A stretch of DNA of 64,000 bases from Streptomyces bungoensis (GCF_001514215.1 NZ_KQ948856.1:124001-188000); one strand, 5' to 3'; positions 22,569 through 31,791 are shown, counted from the first letter of the stretch. A program made the numbers and translations. Notes: generated from the sequence alone by a model not told the origin.

Positions 22569-23759
22569 TCACCGTGGCGCCCTGCGGCCCCTCCACAGGA
22601 CCACCGCCGCGACCAGCAGCACCCCGCCGGCGCCGCCGGCCAGGGGGCCCGCCCAGTCCGTGGCGCTGCCGGTGGCCTCGGCCGGGTCCGGGCCCGAGCC
22701 GAAGTACTTACGGCCGTACGACGCCGGGCGCAGGCTCTTCGGCTCCAGGCGGTCGGCCGCCCTGAGCGCGGCGGCCGGGTCGACCATGCCGAAGCCCCGG
22801 GAGTCGTCGCGGCCGCCCACCGGGGCGTTCCTGGCGGTGTCCTCCAGGAGCCTCTTGATCTGGGCCGGCGTCAGGGCGGGGTGGGCCGCCTTGACGAGGG
22901 CGGCCGCCCCGGAGACGAAGGCGGAGGCGGCCGAGGTGCCCCAGCCCTCGTAGTACCTGTGGTCGGGATCGGCGATGACGACGTCCACGCCGGGGGCGCT
23001 GACCGCGGCGTACCAGCGGCGGGTGGAGAAGGAGCCGCGGGTGCCGTACTTGTCGACGGCGGTGGCGGCGATGACGCCCGGGTAGGCGGCCGGATAGGAG
23101 ACGTGGTCGCCCTTGTCGCCGCCGTTGCCGGCGGAGGCGACGACGACCACGCCCTTCTTCAGCGCGTACTGGACGGCCTCGTCCTCGCCGGCCTCCGGGT
23201 GCGCGGAGCTGGAGTCGTCGCCGAGGGAGAGGTTGATGACGTCGGCGCCGTGGTCGGCGGCCCAGCGGATGCCGTCGGCGAGGGCGCCCCCGCGGGTCGT
23301 GCGGGCCTTGCCGCGGGCGGGGTCGCCGTCCTCGAGGATCACGCGGACGGGCAGGATCTTCGCCTCGGGCGCGACCCCCATGACGCCGTCGGCGTGGTCC
23401 GGGCCGTGGCCGTGCCCGGCGATGATGCCGGCCATGGCGGTGCCGTGCCGGGCCCAGGTGCGGTCGCCCTGCCGGGCGCCGAAGCCGATCATGTCCTTGC
23501 CGGCCAGGACGTTCCCGGCCAGGTCCGGGTGGTCGTCCTCGACTCCGGTGTCCAGGACGGCGACGGTGACGCCCCGGCCCTTGGTGGTGCGCCAGGCCTC
23601 GTCGAGGTGGAGGGCGGACAGTCCCCACTGCTGGGCGCGTATGCCGTCGGCGTGGGCGGTCGCGGCCGGGCCCAGGACGAGGGATCCGGTCAGCAGCAGG
23701 CCCACGGCGGAGCCGCCGACGCCGGCGCGGCGGCGGCCCCACGGCGACGATCGCTTCAC
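22569..23759 (-). CDS. Mycosin-type S8 serine protease, type VII secretion-associated family
   Basis: 396 residues from GTG 23759, with GGAGAG 6 nt upstream. A signal peptide (about 1-38) ends ATAHA. The subtilisin triad is complete: Asp70 (AVLDTGVEDDHPDL), His105 (RHGTAMAGIIAG) and Ser276 (GWGTSAASAFVSG). A juxtamembrane segment and a C-terminal helix (about 370-390) anchor it facing outward, as in mycosins (MycP), which serve ESX systems. No ESX genes (eccC, esxA/B) are present. The start overlaps the upstream gene's stop (GTGA), so it is coupled to the proline-rich membrane protein. Confidence 0.9.
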   Translation of the reverse strand: MKRSSPWGRRRAGVGGSAVGLLLTGSLVLGPAATAHADGIRAQQWGLSALHLDEAWRTTKGRGVTVAVLDTGVEDDHPDLAGNVLAGKDMIGFGARQGDRTWARHGTAMAGIIAGHGHGPDHADGVMGVAPEAKILPVRVILEDGDPARGKARTTRGGALADGIRWAADHGADVINLSLGDDSSSAHPEAGEDEAVQYALKKGVVVVASAGNGGDKGDHVSYPAAYPGVIAATAVDKYGTRGSFSTRRWYAAVSAPGVDVVIADPDHRYYEGWGTSAASAFVSGAAALVKAAHPALTPAQIKRLLEDTARNAPVGGRDDSRGFGMVDPAAALRAADRLEPKSLRPASYGRKYFGSGPDPAEATGSATDWAGPLAGGAGGVLLVAAVVLWRGRRAPR

Positions 23760-25921
23760 GAGGGACTCTCCGTGGCCGAGTGGACGGTCTGGCGCAGCCG
23801 CCGTTCGACGCGGTCGGCCAGGCCCTGTGCCTCGTTGCCGAGGCCGGCCTGGGCGGGTGCCGAGGTGGCACCGGAACTGGTGGCGTCCGCGGCGGGCTGG
23901 GGCGAGTCGACGACGCGGCCGTCGGCCCAGCCGGAGACGGCGAAGGCGACGACGGGGGCGTCGGTGAGGACGCCGATGGTCCAGGTGGCGCGCTGCTTGT
24001 CGCCGAAGCCGGCGGCGGCCGTGCCCTTGGCGGCGTACGGCCGGGGCATCAGGTCGGTGCGGCGCTCCAGGTGCTCGTCGCGGAAGCGGGCGGCGAGGGC
24101 GGACATGGCGGCGGCGTCGCCTTTGGTGAACAGCAGGCCGACGGTGGTGACGTAGCTCTGGGTGGCGTCGGTGTAGGTGGCGCGCAGCAGCCGCCGGCAG
24201 CCGACGGGGGCGAGGGCCTTGCGCAGCAGCGGGTCGAAGGCGTCGGCGCAGCCGGTGTCGGGGGCGACGGCGATCCTCGTCCAGGTGCGGTCGGCTCCGC
24301 CGGGGCCGGCGCCGGTGCCCCGGACGGTGGGCGGGAACAGCTGGTCCACGGGCACGCTGTGCCACAGGGTGCCGGCCGCGCCGAACCCCGTCGCGGTGAC
24401 GCCGCTCCCGCTGTCGCCGGTGAGCCAACTCCCGGTCGCGGCACCGCCGATGAGCCCGATGCCGAGCACCAGGCAGGCGGCCGCGGCAGCGGTGCGGGGC
24501 CCCACGCGCAACCCGGGCCGGCGCCCCGGTCCCGGCTCCCCGAACGCCCCGGCGGGCCGAGCGGACGCGCTCGCGCTCGCGCTCGCGCTCCAGGACAGTG
24601 CCGGATCGGGTGCGGCGGGTACGGGACTCACCGGGTGGGCGGGGTCGCTCGGGCTCCACGCGGTGCGCGCCGGGGAGCCGGCGGCAGCCTGCCGCCGGGG
24701 GTCGGGCCCGGGTGAGGAGTCCGCGCGGCCGGGCTCCGGGCCCGGCCCCACACCCGAACGGATCGGCCGCAGCCGGGCCGTCGTCTCCGACAGCCCCTCC
24801 ACCGGGGCTCCGGCTCCGGACGCCGCAGTGGGCGGGCGGAGGCGGGCCGTCGTCTCCGCCGGGGACTGCCCGGGGACGGCCGAAGGCCGGGACGGGGCAT
24901 CCGGACGCTGCGGCGGACGCGGTGGCGCGACCGCGCCCGGACCGGGACGGCCGGCGGCCGGTGAAGCTGCGGCACCGGACCCTGGAGACGGTGACTGAGA
25001 GGCCGGGCGGGGGGCGCCCGTCGGGGACTCCGCCGGTGGGTCCGGACGGTGCGCCGGGCGCGGGGGCACGACCGCGCCCAAACCCGGGCGGTCAACGGCC
25101 GGCGAGGCGTCGGCGCCGGACCCCGGAGTCGGTGACTGGGAAACCGGGCGGGGGGCGCCCGTCGGGGACTCCGCCGGTGGGTCCGGACGGTGCGCCGGGC
25201 GCGGGGGCACGACCGCGCCCGAACCCGGGCGGTCAACGGCCGGTGACGCGGCGGCGCCGGACCCCGGAGTCGGTGACTGGGAAACCGGGCGGGGGGCGCC
25301 CGTCGGGGACTCCGCCGGTGGGTCCGGACGGTGCGCCGGGCGCGGGGGCACGACCGCGCCCGGACCCGGGCGGTCAACGGCCGGTGACGCGGCGGCGCCG
25401 GACCCGGGAGACGGCGGCTGGGAGGCCGGGCGGGGGGTGCCCGTCGAGGACTCCGCCGGAGCGGCCGGACGGTGCCCGGGGCGCGGCGGCACCACCGCGG
25501 CCGGACCAGTGCGGTCGGCGGCCTGTGAGGCGTTGGTGGGCGAGGACGGACCGGGGCGGCCGGCGGTCGGTGGGGTGTCGGGGAAGCGGGCCGAGGCGGG
25601 GGGCGGCGGGGGGCTCATCGGGGCGGCGGACTCGGGTACGGCGGGGGGCCGGTGCCCGGCCCGGGGCCGTGCCGCGCCGGAGGTCGCGTCGCGCGGGGCG
25701 CGGGGCGTGAACACCGAGGGCTCGTCGTCGAGATCCACGTCCGCGGGTCGCTCCCGGTCGCGGCGGCCGGCGGAGCCGACCGGCCCGGCCGGGCCGGGCC
25801 TCGCGCCGCGAAGCGCCGCGGAGCCCTGCGCGTCCTGGTCCGCCCGTTCGCGCGCCGGTGCGCCGGGGGGCGTGGAGGCCGGGTGTGGAGGGACGGGGGC
25901 GCGGCGCGCTTCCGTGCTCAT
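23756..25921 (-). CDS. Large proline-rich single-pass membrane protein, partner of the mycosin
   Basis: 721 residues from ATG 25921. Residues 1 to about 470 are a low-complexity cytoplasmic region rich in Pro, Ala, Arg and Ser, with four copies of a 47-residue repeat and two TTARLRP motifs. One helix (about 480-502, AAAAACLVLGIGLIGGAATG) is followed by an outer-face domain of about 215 residues (FPPTVRGTGAGPGG, CADAFDPLLRKALAPVGC with a probable disulfide pair, RATYTDATQSYVTTVGLLF). I do not recognise the outer domain. TTARLRP-like repeats recall substrates or partners of protein kinases and FHA proteins (speculation). It is coupled to the mycosin by a 4-nt overlap. Confidence 0.8.
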   Translation of the reverse strand: MSTEARRAPVPPHPASTPPGAPARERADQDAQGSAALRGARPGPAGPVGSAGRRDRERPADVDLDDEPSVFTPRAPRDATSGAARPRAGHRPPAVPESAAPMSPPPPPASARFPDTPPTAGRPGPSSPTNASQAADRTGPAAVVPPRPGHRPAAPAESSTGTPRPASQPPSPGSGAAASPAVDRPGPGAVVPPRPAHRPDPPAESPTGAPRPVSQSPTPGSGAAASPAVDRPGSGAVVPPRPAHRPDPPAESPTGAPRPVSQSPTPGSGADASPAVDRPGLGAVVPPRPAHRPDPPAESPTGAPRPASQSPSPGSGAAASPAAGRPGPGAVAPPRPPQRPDAPSRPSAVPGQSPAETTARLRPPTAASGAGAPVEGLSETTARLRPIRSGVGPGPEPGRADSSPGPDPRRQAAAGSPARTAWSPSDPAHPVSPVPAAPDPALSWSASASASASARPAGAFGEPGPGRRPGLRVGPRTAAAAACLVLGIGLIGGAATGSWLTGDSGSGVTATGFGAAGTLWHSVPVDQLFPPTVRGTGAGPGGADRTWTRIAVAPDTGCADAFDPLLRKALAPVGCRRLLRATYTDATQSYVTTVGLLFTKGDAAAMSALAARFRDEHLERRTDLMPRPYAAKGTAAAGFGDKQRATWTIGVLTDAPVVAFAVSGWADGRVVDSPQPAADATSSGATSAPAQAGLGNEAQGLADRVERRLRQTVHSATESPS
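24990..25553 (-). repeat. 141-bp tandem repeats in the proline-rich protein gene
   Basis: Units begin near 24990, 25131, 25272 and 25413, exactly 141 bp (47 codons) apart. The middle copies are nearly identical and the outer ones more diverged. The protein unit centres on VVPPRPAHRPDPPAESPTG. The near identity suggests recent expansion or conversion. Confidence 0.85.
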
Positions 25922-26203
25922 GCACCCCCCGTTTCCTCGTGCCCGGGCCGTTTCCTCGTACGCGGGCCGTCGTGCTCCTCGGCCGCGCCCGGTGCGGAGC
26001 TCGTGCGAAGCTCCCTCCGGGCACGCATACCCGTACGGCCGAACAGGCATCCCGGTTCAGGTGCCGCGACCGGTCCGTACAGCCGTGCGTGCGCGTCACT
26101 CTACGGCTTGTCCGGGACCGGACGAGAACCAGTCCGGCAGGCCGGGGCATCTGCCCGTATCGTCCCCCTACCCTGCGGTAATCCGGTCTGGCAGGCTTCC
26201 GTC

Positions 26204-27406
26204 ATGACTGCGCGCGCCGCCGACCGGGCCCGTTACGACCGGGCCACCGCCCATCTCGACGCCCCTCTCGCGATCGTGGACCTGGATGCCTTCGACGCCA
26301 ACGCGGACGACCTCGTCCGGCGGGCCGGCGGGAAGCCGGTCCGGGTCGCCAGCAAGTCCGTGCGCTGCCGCGCCCTGCTGGAACGCGTCCTGGCCAGGGA
26401 CGGTTTCCGGGGCATCATGTCGTTCACCCTCGCCGAGTCGCTGTGGCTCGCGCGCTCGGGATTCGACGACGTCCTGCTGGCCTACCCGTCCGCCGACCGC
26501 TCCGGTTTCGCCGAACTGGCCGCCGACCCCAAACTCGCGGGCGCCGTCACCGTCATGATCGACGACGTGGCCCAGCTCGACCTGATCGACGCGGCCCGCG
26601 ACGGCGGACGTGAAGTGGTGCGTGTCTGCCTGGAGTTGGACACCTCGCTGAAGCTGCTGGGCGGCCGCGTCCGGGTGGGCGCGCGGCGCTCGCCGCTGTA
26701 CTCCCCCGCCCAACTGGCCGAGCTGGCACGGGCCGTGGCCCGGCGGCCGGGTTTCCGGCTGGTGGGGATCATGGCGTACGAGGGGCACATCGCCGGGGTC
26801 GGGGACGCGCTGGCCGGGCGCCCGCTGCGCTCGCGGGCGATCCGGCTGATGCAGGCGGCCGCCCGGCGGGAGCTGGCCGAGCGGCGCGCCGCGGTGGTGC
26901 GGGCGGTGCGGGCCGTGGCGCCGGACCTGGAGTTCGTCAACGGCGGCGGCACCGGCAGCGTGCAGCACACCGCCGCCGAGGACGCGGTCACGGAGATCGC
27001 GGCCGGCTCGGGGCTGTACGTGCCGCGCCTCTTCGACAACTACACCTCGTTCACGGGCCGTCCGGCCGCCCTGTTCGCCCAGCCCGTCGTCCGGCGGCCC
27101 GGCGTGGGCGTGGTCACCGTGCTCGGCGGCGGCTACCCCGCGTCGGGTGCCCCCGGCCCCGACCGGCTGCCGGTGCCGTACCTGCCCGAGGGGCTGGCGT
27201 ACGACCCGCAGGAGGGGCCGGGCGAGGTGCAGACCCCGCTGCTCGGCTCGCCCGCGGACGACCTGCTCATCGGGGACAAGGTGTGGTTCCGGCACGCCAA
27301 GGCGGGCGAGCTGTGCGAGCGGTTCGACACGCTGCACCTGGTCGAGGGGGACGCGGTCACCGCGACCGCGCCCACCTACCGGGGTGAGGGGCGCACGTTC
27401 CTGTGA
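26204..27406 (+). CDS. PLP-dependent amino acid aldolase/deaminase of the DSD1/alanine racemase N-domain family
   Basis: 400 residues from ATG 26204. The N-terminal alanine-racemase-type barrel has the PLP lysine in KPVRVASKSVRCRALL, followed by GIMAYEGHIAG and FVNGGGTGSVQ. The C-terminal domain (about 300-400) contains LGSPADDLLIGDKVWFRHAKAGELCERF, which matches the metal-binding D-threonine aldolase/D-serine dehydratase fold, though the usual His-x-Cys pair appears as RHAKAGEL...C. Likely substrates are D-hydroxy amino acids. It is monocistronic and convergent with the SDR gene. Confidence 0.85.
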   Translation: MTARAADRARYDRATAHLDAPLAIVDLDAFDANADDLVRRAGGKPVRVASKSVRCRALLERVLARDGFRGIMSFTLAESLWLARSGFDDVLLAYPSADRSGFAELAADPKLAGAVTVMIDDVAQLDLIDAARDGGREVVRVCLELDTSLKLLGGRVRVGARRSPLYSPAQLAELARAVARRPGFRLVGIMAYEGHIAGVGDALAGRPLRSRAIRLMQAAARRELAERRAAVVRAVRAVAPDLEFVNGGGTGSVQHTAAEDAVTEIAAGSGLYVPRLFDNYTSFTGRPAALFAQPVVRRPGVGVVTVLGGGYPASGAPGPDRLPVPYLPEGLAYDPQEGPGEVQTPLLGSPADDLLIGDKVWFRHAKAGELCERFDTLHLVEGDAVTATAPTYRGEGRTFL

Positions 27407-27429
27407 CCGGCCCGCGGTGACCGTCCGCC

Positions 27430-28212
27430 CTACAGCGGCGTGACGTAGGCCCCCGAGATGCCGCCGTCCACCAGGAAGTCGGTGGCGTTGACGAAGGAGG
27501 AGTCGTCGCTGGCCAGGAAGGCGACGGCGGCGGCGATCTCCTCGGCCTCGGCGAAACGGCCGACCGGGATGTGGACGAGGCGGCGGGCGGCGCGCTCGGG
27601 GTCCTTGGCGAACAGCTCCCGCAGCAGCGGGGTGTTGACCGGCCCCGGGCACAGGGCGTTGACCCGGATGCCCTCCCGGGCGAACTGCACGCCGAGTTCG
27701 CGGGACATGGCGAGCACGCCGCCCTTGGAGGCGGTGTACGAGATCTGGGACGTGGCCGCGCCCATCCTCGCCACGAACGACGCGGTGTTGATGATGGAGC
27801 CCCGGCCCTGGCGGCGCATGTAGGGCAGGGCGGCCTTGCAGCACAGGTAGACGGAGGTCAGGTTGACCTCCTGGACGCGCTTCCAGGCCTCGAGGCCGGT
27901 CTCCAGGATGGAGTCGTCGTCGGGCGGGGAGATGCCGGCGTTGTTGAAGGCGACGTCGACGCTGCCGTAGGTGTCGTACGCCGCCTTGAACAGCGCCTCG
28001 ACCTGCTCGGGGTCGGTGACGTCGACCTTCACGAAGAGCCCGCCGGTCTCCTCGGCGGCGGCCTTGCCGCGGGTCTCGTCGACGTCGCCGCAGACGACGT
28101 GGGCGCCCTCGGAGGCGAGGCGGCGGGCGGCGGCCAGCCCGATGCCGCTGCCGGCTCCGGTGACGACGGCGGTACGGCCGGCCAGTCGGCGGCACACGAT
28201 CTCTTCGGTCAC
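27430..28212 (-). CDS. SDR family oxidoreductase of the amine operon
   Basis: 260 residues from GTG 28212. The NAD-binding motif TGAGSGIGLAAARRL (about 17-31), the NNAG motif (VAFNNAGIS) and the catalytic Ser/Tyr/Lys (ISYTASKGG) are present. It ends VDGGISGAYVTPL, typical of classical SDRs with a glucose-dehydrogenase-like C-terminus. It is the last gene of glnA4-ALDH-SDR, and its start overlaps the ALDH stop by 4 nt. In this context it may oxidise an alcohol, such as a gamma-glutamylated amino alcohol, before the ALDH step (inference). Confidence 0.92.
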   Translation of the reverse strand: MTEEIVCRRLAGRTAVVTGAGSGIGLAAARRLASEGAHVVCGDVDETRGKAAAEETGGLFVKVDVTDPEQVEALFKAAYDTYGSVDVAFNNAGISPPDDDSILETGLEAWKRVQEVNLTSVYLCCKAALPYMRRQGRGSIINTASFVARMGAATSQISYTASKGGVLAMSRELGVQFAREGIRVNALCPGPVNTPLLRELFAKDPERAARRLVHIPVGRFAEAEEIAAAVAFLASDDSSFVNATDFLVDGGISGAYVTPL

Positions 28213-29582
28213 AGTGCGGGGCCCTCCGTGCTGATGAAGACGTTCTTGGTCTCGGTGAAGGCGGTCAGGGCGTCGGGGCCGAGTTCGCGGCCGAGGCCGG
28301 ACTGCTTGAAGCCGCCGAACGGGGTCCAGTAGCGGACGCTGGAATGGGAGTTGACGGACAGGTTGCCCGCGCGCACGGCCTGGGAGACGCGCAGGGCGCG
28401 GCCCACGTCCCGGGTCCAGACGGAGCCCGAGAGGCCGTAGGGGGTGTCGTTGGCGAGGCGGATCGCGTCCTGTTCGCCGGTGAAGGGCAGGAGGACGGCG
28501 ACGGGGCCGAAGATCTCCTCGCGGGCCGCCGGGCTGTCCGGGCGCTCCCCCGTCAGCACGGTCGGCGGGAACCAGAATCCGGGGCCCTCGGGTGCGCTGC
28601 CGCGCAGGGCCGGGGCGCCCTCGGGGACGTAGGACCGTACGCGGTCCAGTTGCCGGCGGGAGATCAGCGGCCCCATCTGCGTCTTGTCGTCGGCCGGGTC
28701 GCCGACCACCACGGCGGCCAGCCCGTCGGCGAGGACGGCGCGGGCCTCCTCCAGCACGGTGTCCTCGACCAGGATCCGGGTGCGGGCGCAGCAGTCCTGG
28801 CCGGAGTTGTCCAGGAAGGAGAAGGGGTCGAGGGCTGCCCGCAGGTCGGCGTCGGCGAAGACGACGTTGGGGCTCTTGCCGCCGAGTTCGAGGGTGACCG
28901 GCTTGACGAGTCGCGCGCAGCGCTCCATGACCTCGCGGCCGGTGCGGGTGGAGCCGGTGAAGACGATCTTGGCGATGTCGGGGTGGTCGGCGAGGGCCCG
29001 GCCGGCGGTGCGGCCGTAGCCGGGGACGACCTGGAACACGTGCTCGGGCAGGCCCGCCTCCAGGGCGAGTTCGGCGAGGCGCAGGGCGGTGAGCGGGGTG
29101 GTCTCGGCGGGCTTGAGGACGACCGCGTTGCCGGCCGCGAGGGCCGGGAAGGAGCCCCAGGCGGCGATCGGCATGGGGAAGTTCCAGGGGGCGATCACGC
29201 CGACGACGCCGAGCGGTTCGTGGAAGGTGACGTTCCAGCCGCCGGGGGCGGGGATCTGCCGGCCGAGCAGGCGTTCGGCGCCGCCGGCCGCGTAGAGCAG
29301 CAGGTCGCGGGCGTTGCCGGCCTCCCATCGGGCGTTGCCGACGGTGTGCCCGGCCTCGCGGACCTCCAGCCGGGCCAGTTCCTCGACGTGGGTGTCGACG
29401 GTGTCGGCGAAGCGGCGCAGCAGGCGGGCGCGGTCCGCGGGCGGCAGGAGGGCCCAGGTTCGCTGGGCGCGTACGGCCCGGGCGACGGCGGCGGCGACGT
29501 CCTCGGCGGTGGCGGCGGGGACGGTGGCGACGACCTCCTCGGTGGCGGGGTTGAGGACCGTCAGCTCGTGCGGGTCGGACAC
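28209..29582 (-). CDS. NAD(P)-dependent aldehyde dehydrogenase
   Basis: 457 residues from GTG 29582. Family landmarks are the PWNFP motif (APWNFPMPIAAW), the cofactor loop FTGSTRTGREV, the catalytic Glu232 in LELGGKSPNVVF and the catalytic Cys264 in NSGQDCCARTRI. It ends with GGFKQSGLGRELG. Close in type to betaine/gamma-aminobutyraldehyde dehydrogenases. It lies 11 nt after glnA4 and overlaps the SDR start, so it should oxidise an aldehyde formed from the glutamylated amine. The exact substrate is not readable. Confidence 0.95.
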   Translation of the reverse strand: MSDPHELTVLNPATEEVVATVPAATAEDVAAAVARAVRAQRTWALLPPADRARLLRRFADTVDTHVEELARLEVREAGHTVGNARWEAGNARDLLLYAAGGAERLLGRQIPAPGGWNVTFHEPLGVVGVIAPWNFPMPIAAWGSFPALAAGNAVVLKPAETTPLTALRLAELALEAGLPEHVFQVVPGYGRTAGRALADHPDIAKIVFTGSTRTGREVMERCARLVKPVTLELGGKSPNVVFADADLRAALDPFSFLDNSGQDCCARTRILVEDTVLEEARAVLADGLAAVVVGDPADDKTQMGPLISRRQLDRVRSYVPEGAPALRGSAPEGPGFWFPPTVLTGERPDSPAAREEIFGPVAVLLPFTGEQDAIRLANDTPYGLSGSVWTRDVGRALRVSQAVRAGNLSVNSHSSVRYWTPFGGFKQSGLGRELGPDALTAFTETKNVFISTEGPAL

Positions 29583-29593
29583 GTGGTGACCTT

Positions 29594-30952
29594 TCACAGG
29601 CGTTCGAAGGAGCGGCGCAGTTCCCAGTCGGTGACCGCGGCGTCGAAGGCCTCGAGTTCGACGCGCGCCATGTTGCGGTAGTGGGCCACGACCTCGTCCC
29701 CGAAGGCGGCCTTGGCCAGGGGGCTGTTCTCCCAGAGCTCGGCGGCCTCCCGCAGGGTGGTGGGGACGCGCGCGAAGTCCGCGGTGTAGGCGTTGCCGGG
29801 GCAGGGCTCGGGGAGTTCCAGCCGCTGCTCGATGCCGTGCAGGCCCGCCGCGACGAGTCCGGCGACGGCGAGGTAGGGGTTGACGTCGCCGCCGGGGAGC
29901 CGGTTCTCGAAGCGCAGGGAGCGGCCGTGGCCGACGACGCGGAGGGCGCAGGTGCGGTTGTCGTGGCCCCAGGCGACGGCGGTGGGGGCGAAGGAGCCGC
30001 GCTGGAAGCGCTTGTAGGAGTTGATGTTGGGGGCGTAGAGGAGGGAGAAGTCGCGCAGGGCGGCGAGCTGCCCGGCGAGGAAGTGCCGCATCACGTCGGA
30101 CATTCCGTCGGGTCCGGCCATGACGTTCGCGCCGTCGGCGTCGGCGAGCGAGAGGTGGATGTGGCAGGAGTTGCCCTCGCGCTCGTCGTACTTGGCCATG
30201 AAGGTGATCGAGACGCCCTCCTGGGCGGCGATCTCCTTGGCACCGGTCTTGTACAGCGCGTGCTGGTCGCAGGTGACGAGGGCCTCGTCGTAGCGGAAGA
30301 CGATCTCGTGCTGGCCGGGGTTGCACTCGCCCTTGGCGGACTCGACGGTGAGGCCGGCGCCCGCCATGTCGTTGCGCAGGCGGCGCAGCAGGGGCTCGAT
30401 GCGGCCGGTGCCGAGGACGGAGTAGTCGATGTTGTACTGGTTGGCGGGGGTCAGGCCGCGGTAGTCGGCGTCCCAGGCCTGCTCGTAGCTGTCCTTGAAG
30501 ACGATGAACTCGAGTTCCGTGCCGACCCGGGCGGTGTACCCGTGGCCGGCGAGGCGGTCGAGCTGGCGGCGCAGGATCTGGCGCGGGGCGGCGGCGACCG
30601 GCGAGCCGTCGTTCCAGGCGAGGTCGGCGAGGAGCAGGGCGGTGCCGGGGTGCCAGGGGATGCGGCGCAGGGTGGCGAGGTCGGGGTGCATCGCGAAGTC
30701 GCCGTAGCCGCGGTCCCAGGAGGACATGGCGTAGCCGTCGACGGTGTTCATCTCGGTGTCGACGGCGAGGAGGTAGTTGCAGCCCTCGGTGCCGTGCTCC
30801 AGGACCTCGTCGAGGAAGAAGCGGGCGGCGAACCGCTTGCCCTGGAGGCGCCCCTGCATGTCGGGAAAGGCCAGGACGACCGTGTCGATCTCGCCGCCGG
30901 CGACGAGGGCGTGCAGTTCCTCCGCGCTCAGCGGGGGTGTGCGGTCTGCCAC
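29594..30952 (-). CDS. glnA4: Glutamine synthetase-like gamma-glutamyl-amine ligase (GlnA4 type)
   Basis: 452 residues from GTG 30952, with AAGGAGG 7 nt upstream. A short beta-grasp N-domain precedes the catalytic domain with metal-binding ELEFIVF, KGECNPGQHEIVF, the ATP motif NSCHIHLSL and APNINSYKRFQ. The C-terminal RLPGGDVNPYLAVAG is typical of gamma-glutamylamine ligases rather than ammonium-assimilating GlnA. In S. coelicolor the gene at this position, glnA4 (SCO1613 from memory), makes gamma-glutamylethanolamide. The operon with ALDH and SDR supports amine or ethanolamine catabolism. The assignment to ethanolamine rests on synteny and family. Confidence 0.88.
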   Translation of the reverse strand: MADRTPPLSAEELHALVAGGEIDTVVLAFPDMQGRLQGKRFAARFFLDEVLEHGTEGCNYLLAVDTEMNTVDGYAMSSWDRGYGDFAMHPDLATLRRIPWHPGTALLLADLAWNDGSPVAAAPRQILRRQLDRLAGHGYTARVGTELEFIVFKDSYEQAWDADYRGLTPANQYNIDYSVLGTGRIEPLLRRLRNDMAGAGLTVESAKGECNPGQHEIVFRYDEALVTCDQHALYKTGAKEIAAQEGVSITFMAKYDEREGNSCHIHLSLADADGANVMAGPDGMSDVMRHFLAGQLAALRDFSLLYAPNINSYKRFQRGSFAPTAVAWGHDNRTCALRVVGHGRSLRFENRLPGGDVNPYLAVAGLVAAGLHGIEQRLELPEPCPGNAYTADFARVPTTLREAAELWENSPLAKAAFGDEVVAHYRNMARVELEAFDAAVTDWELRRSFERL

Positions 30953-31000
30953 GGGACAGCCTCCTTGGCTTCTGCGCGTTCGGCGGCGGGGCCGGGAGCC

Positions 31001-31024
31001 ATAAGGTATTGCCGAGGACCTTTG
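31001..31024. promoter_or_regulatory. Operator A for the FadR-type regulator
   Basis: AAGGT (31003-31007), 10 nt, ACCTT (31018-31022): an inverted repeat in the 94-bp gap between glnA4 and the divergent regulator gene. The same arrangement recurs at 31792-31815. See the finding on shared operators. Confidence 0.7.
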
Positions 31025-31046
31025 ATTGGGAAGGGGGCGCGGCCGC

Positions 31047-31784
31047 ATGTCGGGTGGCGGGAGCGCGGAGACGCCGGCGGACCGGCTCGCCCCGGTGCTG
31101 CGGCCGGTCCGGGCGGGCAACGGCTTCGAGGAGGCGCTGGAGCAGATCCTCCAGGTCGTCCGCCTGGGCCTGGTGCCGGCCGGCGAACGGCTGCCCGCCG
31201 AGCGGGAGCTGGCGGAGCGGCTCGGGATCAGCCGGGTGACGCTGCGCGAGGTGCTGAAGGTGCTGCACGAGCAGGGCCTGGTGGAGTCGCGGCGCGGCCG
31301 GTACGGCGGGACGTTCGTACGGCCGCGCGCGGAGGCGGGCGGCGCGGACGAGCTGCGCCGGCGGATCGCCGAGGTGGACCTCGAGGACGTGCTGCGCTTC
31401 CGCGAGGTGCTGGAGGTCGGGGCGGCGGGGCTGTGCGCGGCGCACGGGCTGACCGGCGAGCGGGCCGATCGGCTGGGGCGGGCGCTCGAGCGGACCCGTG
31501 ACGCCCCGCTCGCGGACTACCGGCGGCTGGACACGCTGCTGCACCTGACGCTGGCCGAGCTGTGCGGGTCTCCGTCGCTGACCGCGCAGTACGCGGCGGT
31601 CCGGGCGACCGTCAACGACCTGCTGGACCGCATCCCGCTGCTGGTGCGCAATCTGGAGCACTCCCAGCGGCAGCACACCGCGCTGGTGGAGGCGGTGCTG
31701 GAGGGGGACGCGGACGGCGCGCGGGAGATGATGCGGGAGCACTGCGCGGGCACGGCGGCGCTGCTGCGGGGATTCCTGGCGTGA
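31047..31784 (+). CDS. FadR-subfamily GntR regulator of the amine locus
   Basis: 245 residues from ATG 31047. The winged helix is about 30-95 (GERLPAERELAERLGISRVTLREVLKVLHEQGLVESRRGRYGGTF). The FCD ligand domain (about 120-235) is all-helical, with FREVLEVGAAGLCAAHG and LDTLLHLTLAELCGS containing the Asp/His positions that often bind metal. It ends REMMREHCAGTAALLRGFLA. It is divergent from glnA4 and directly upstream of the hydrolase gene, so it most likely represses both through AAGGT-N10-ACCTT sites. Confidence 0.92.
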   Translation: MSGGGSAETPADRLAPVLRPVRAGNGFEEALEQILQVVRLGLVPAGERLPAERELAERLGISRVTLREVLKVLHEQGLVESRRGRYGGTFVRPRAEAGGADELRRRIAEVDLEDVLRFREVLEVGAAGLCAAHGLTGERADRLGRALERTRDAPLADYRRLDTLLHLTLAELCGSPSLTAQYAAVRATVNDLLDRIPLLVRNLEHSQRQHTALVEAVLEGDADGAREMMREHCAGTAALLRGFLA

Positions 31785-31791
31785 CGCTCCG

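Noticed and set aside
24567..24592. GCTCGC microsatellite as a regulatory repeat
   Set aside because: It lies in frame and encodes a Ser-Ala run in the proline-rich protein; simple coding slippage explains it.
22569..25921. A type VII (ESX) secretion locus
   Set aside because: Only the mycosin is present; no EccB, EccC, EccD, EccE or WXG100 genes appear in the flanking genes.
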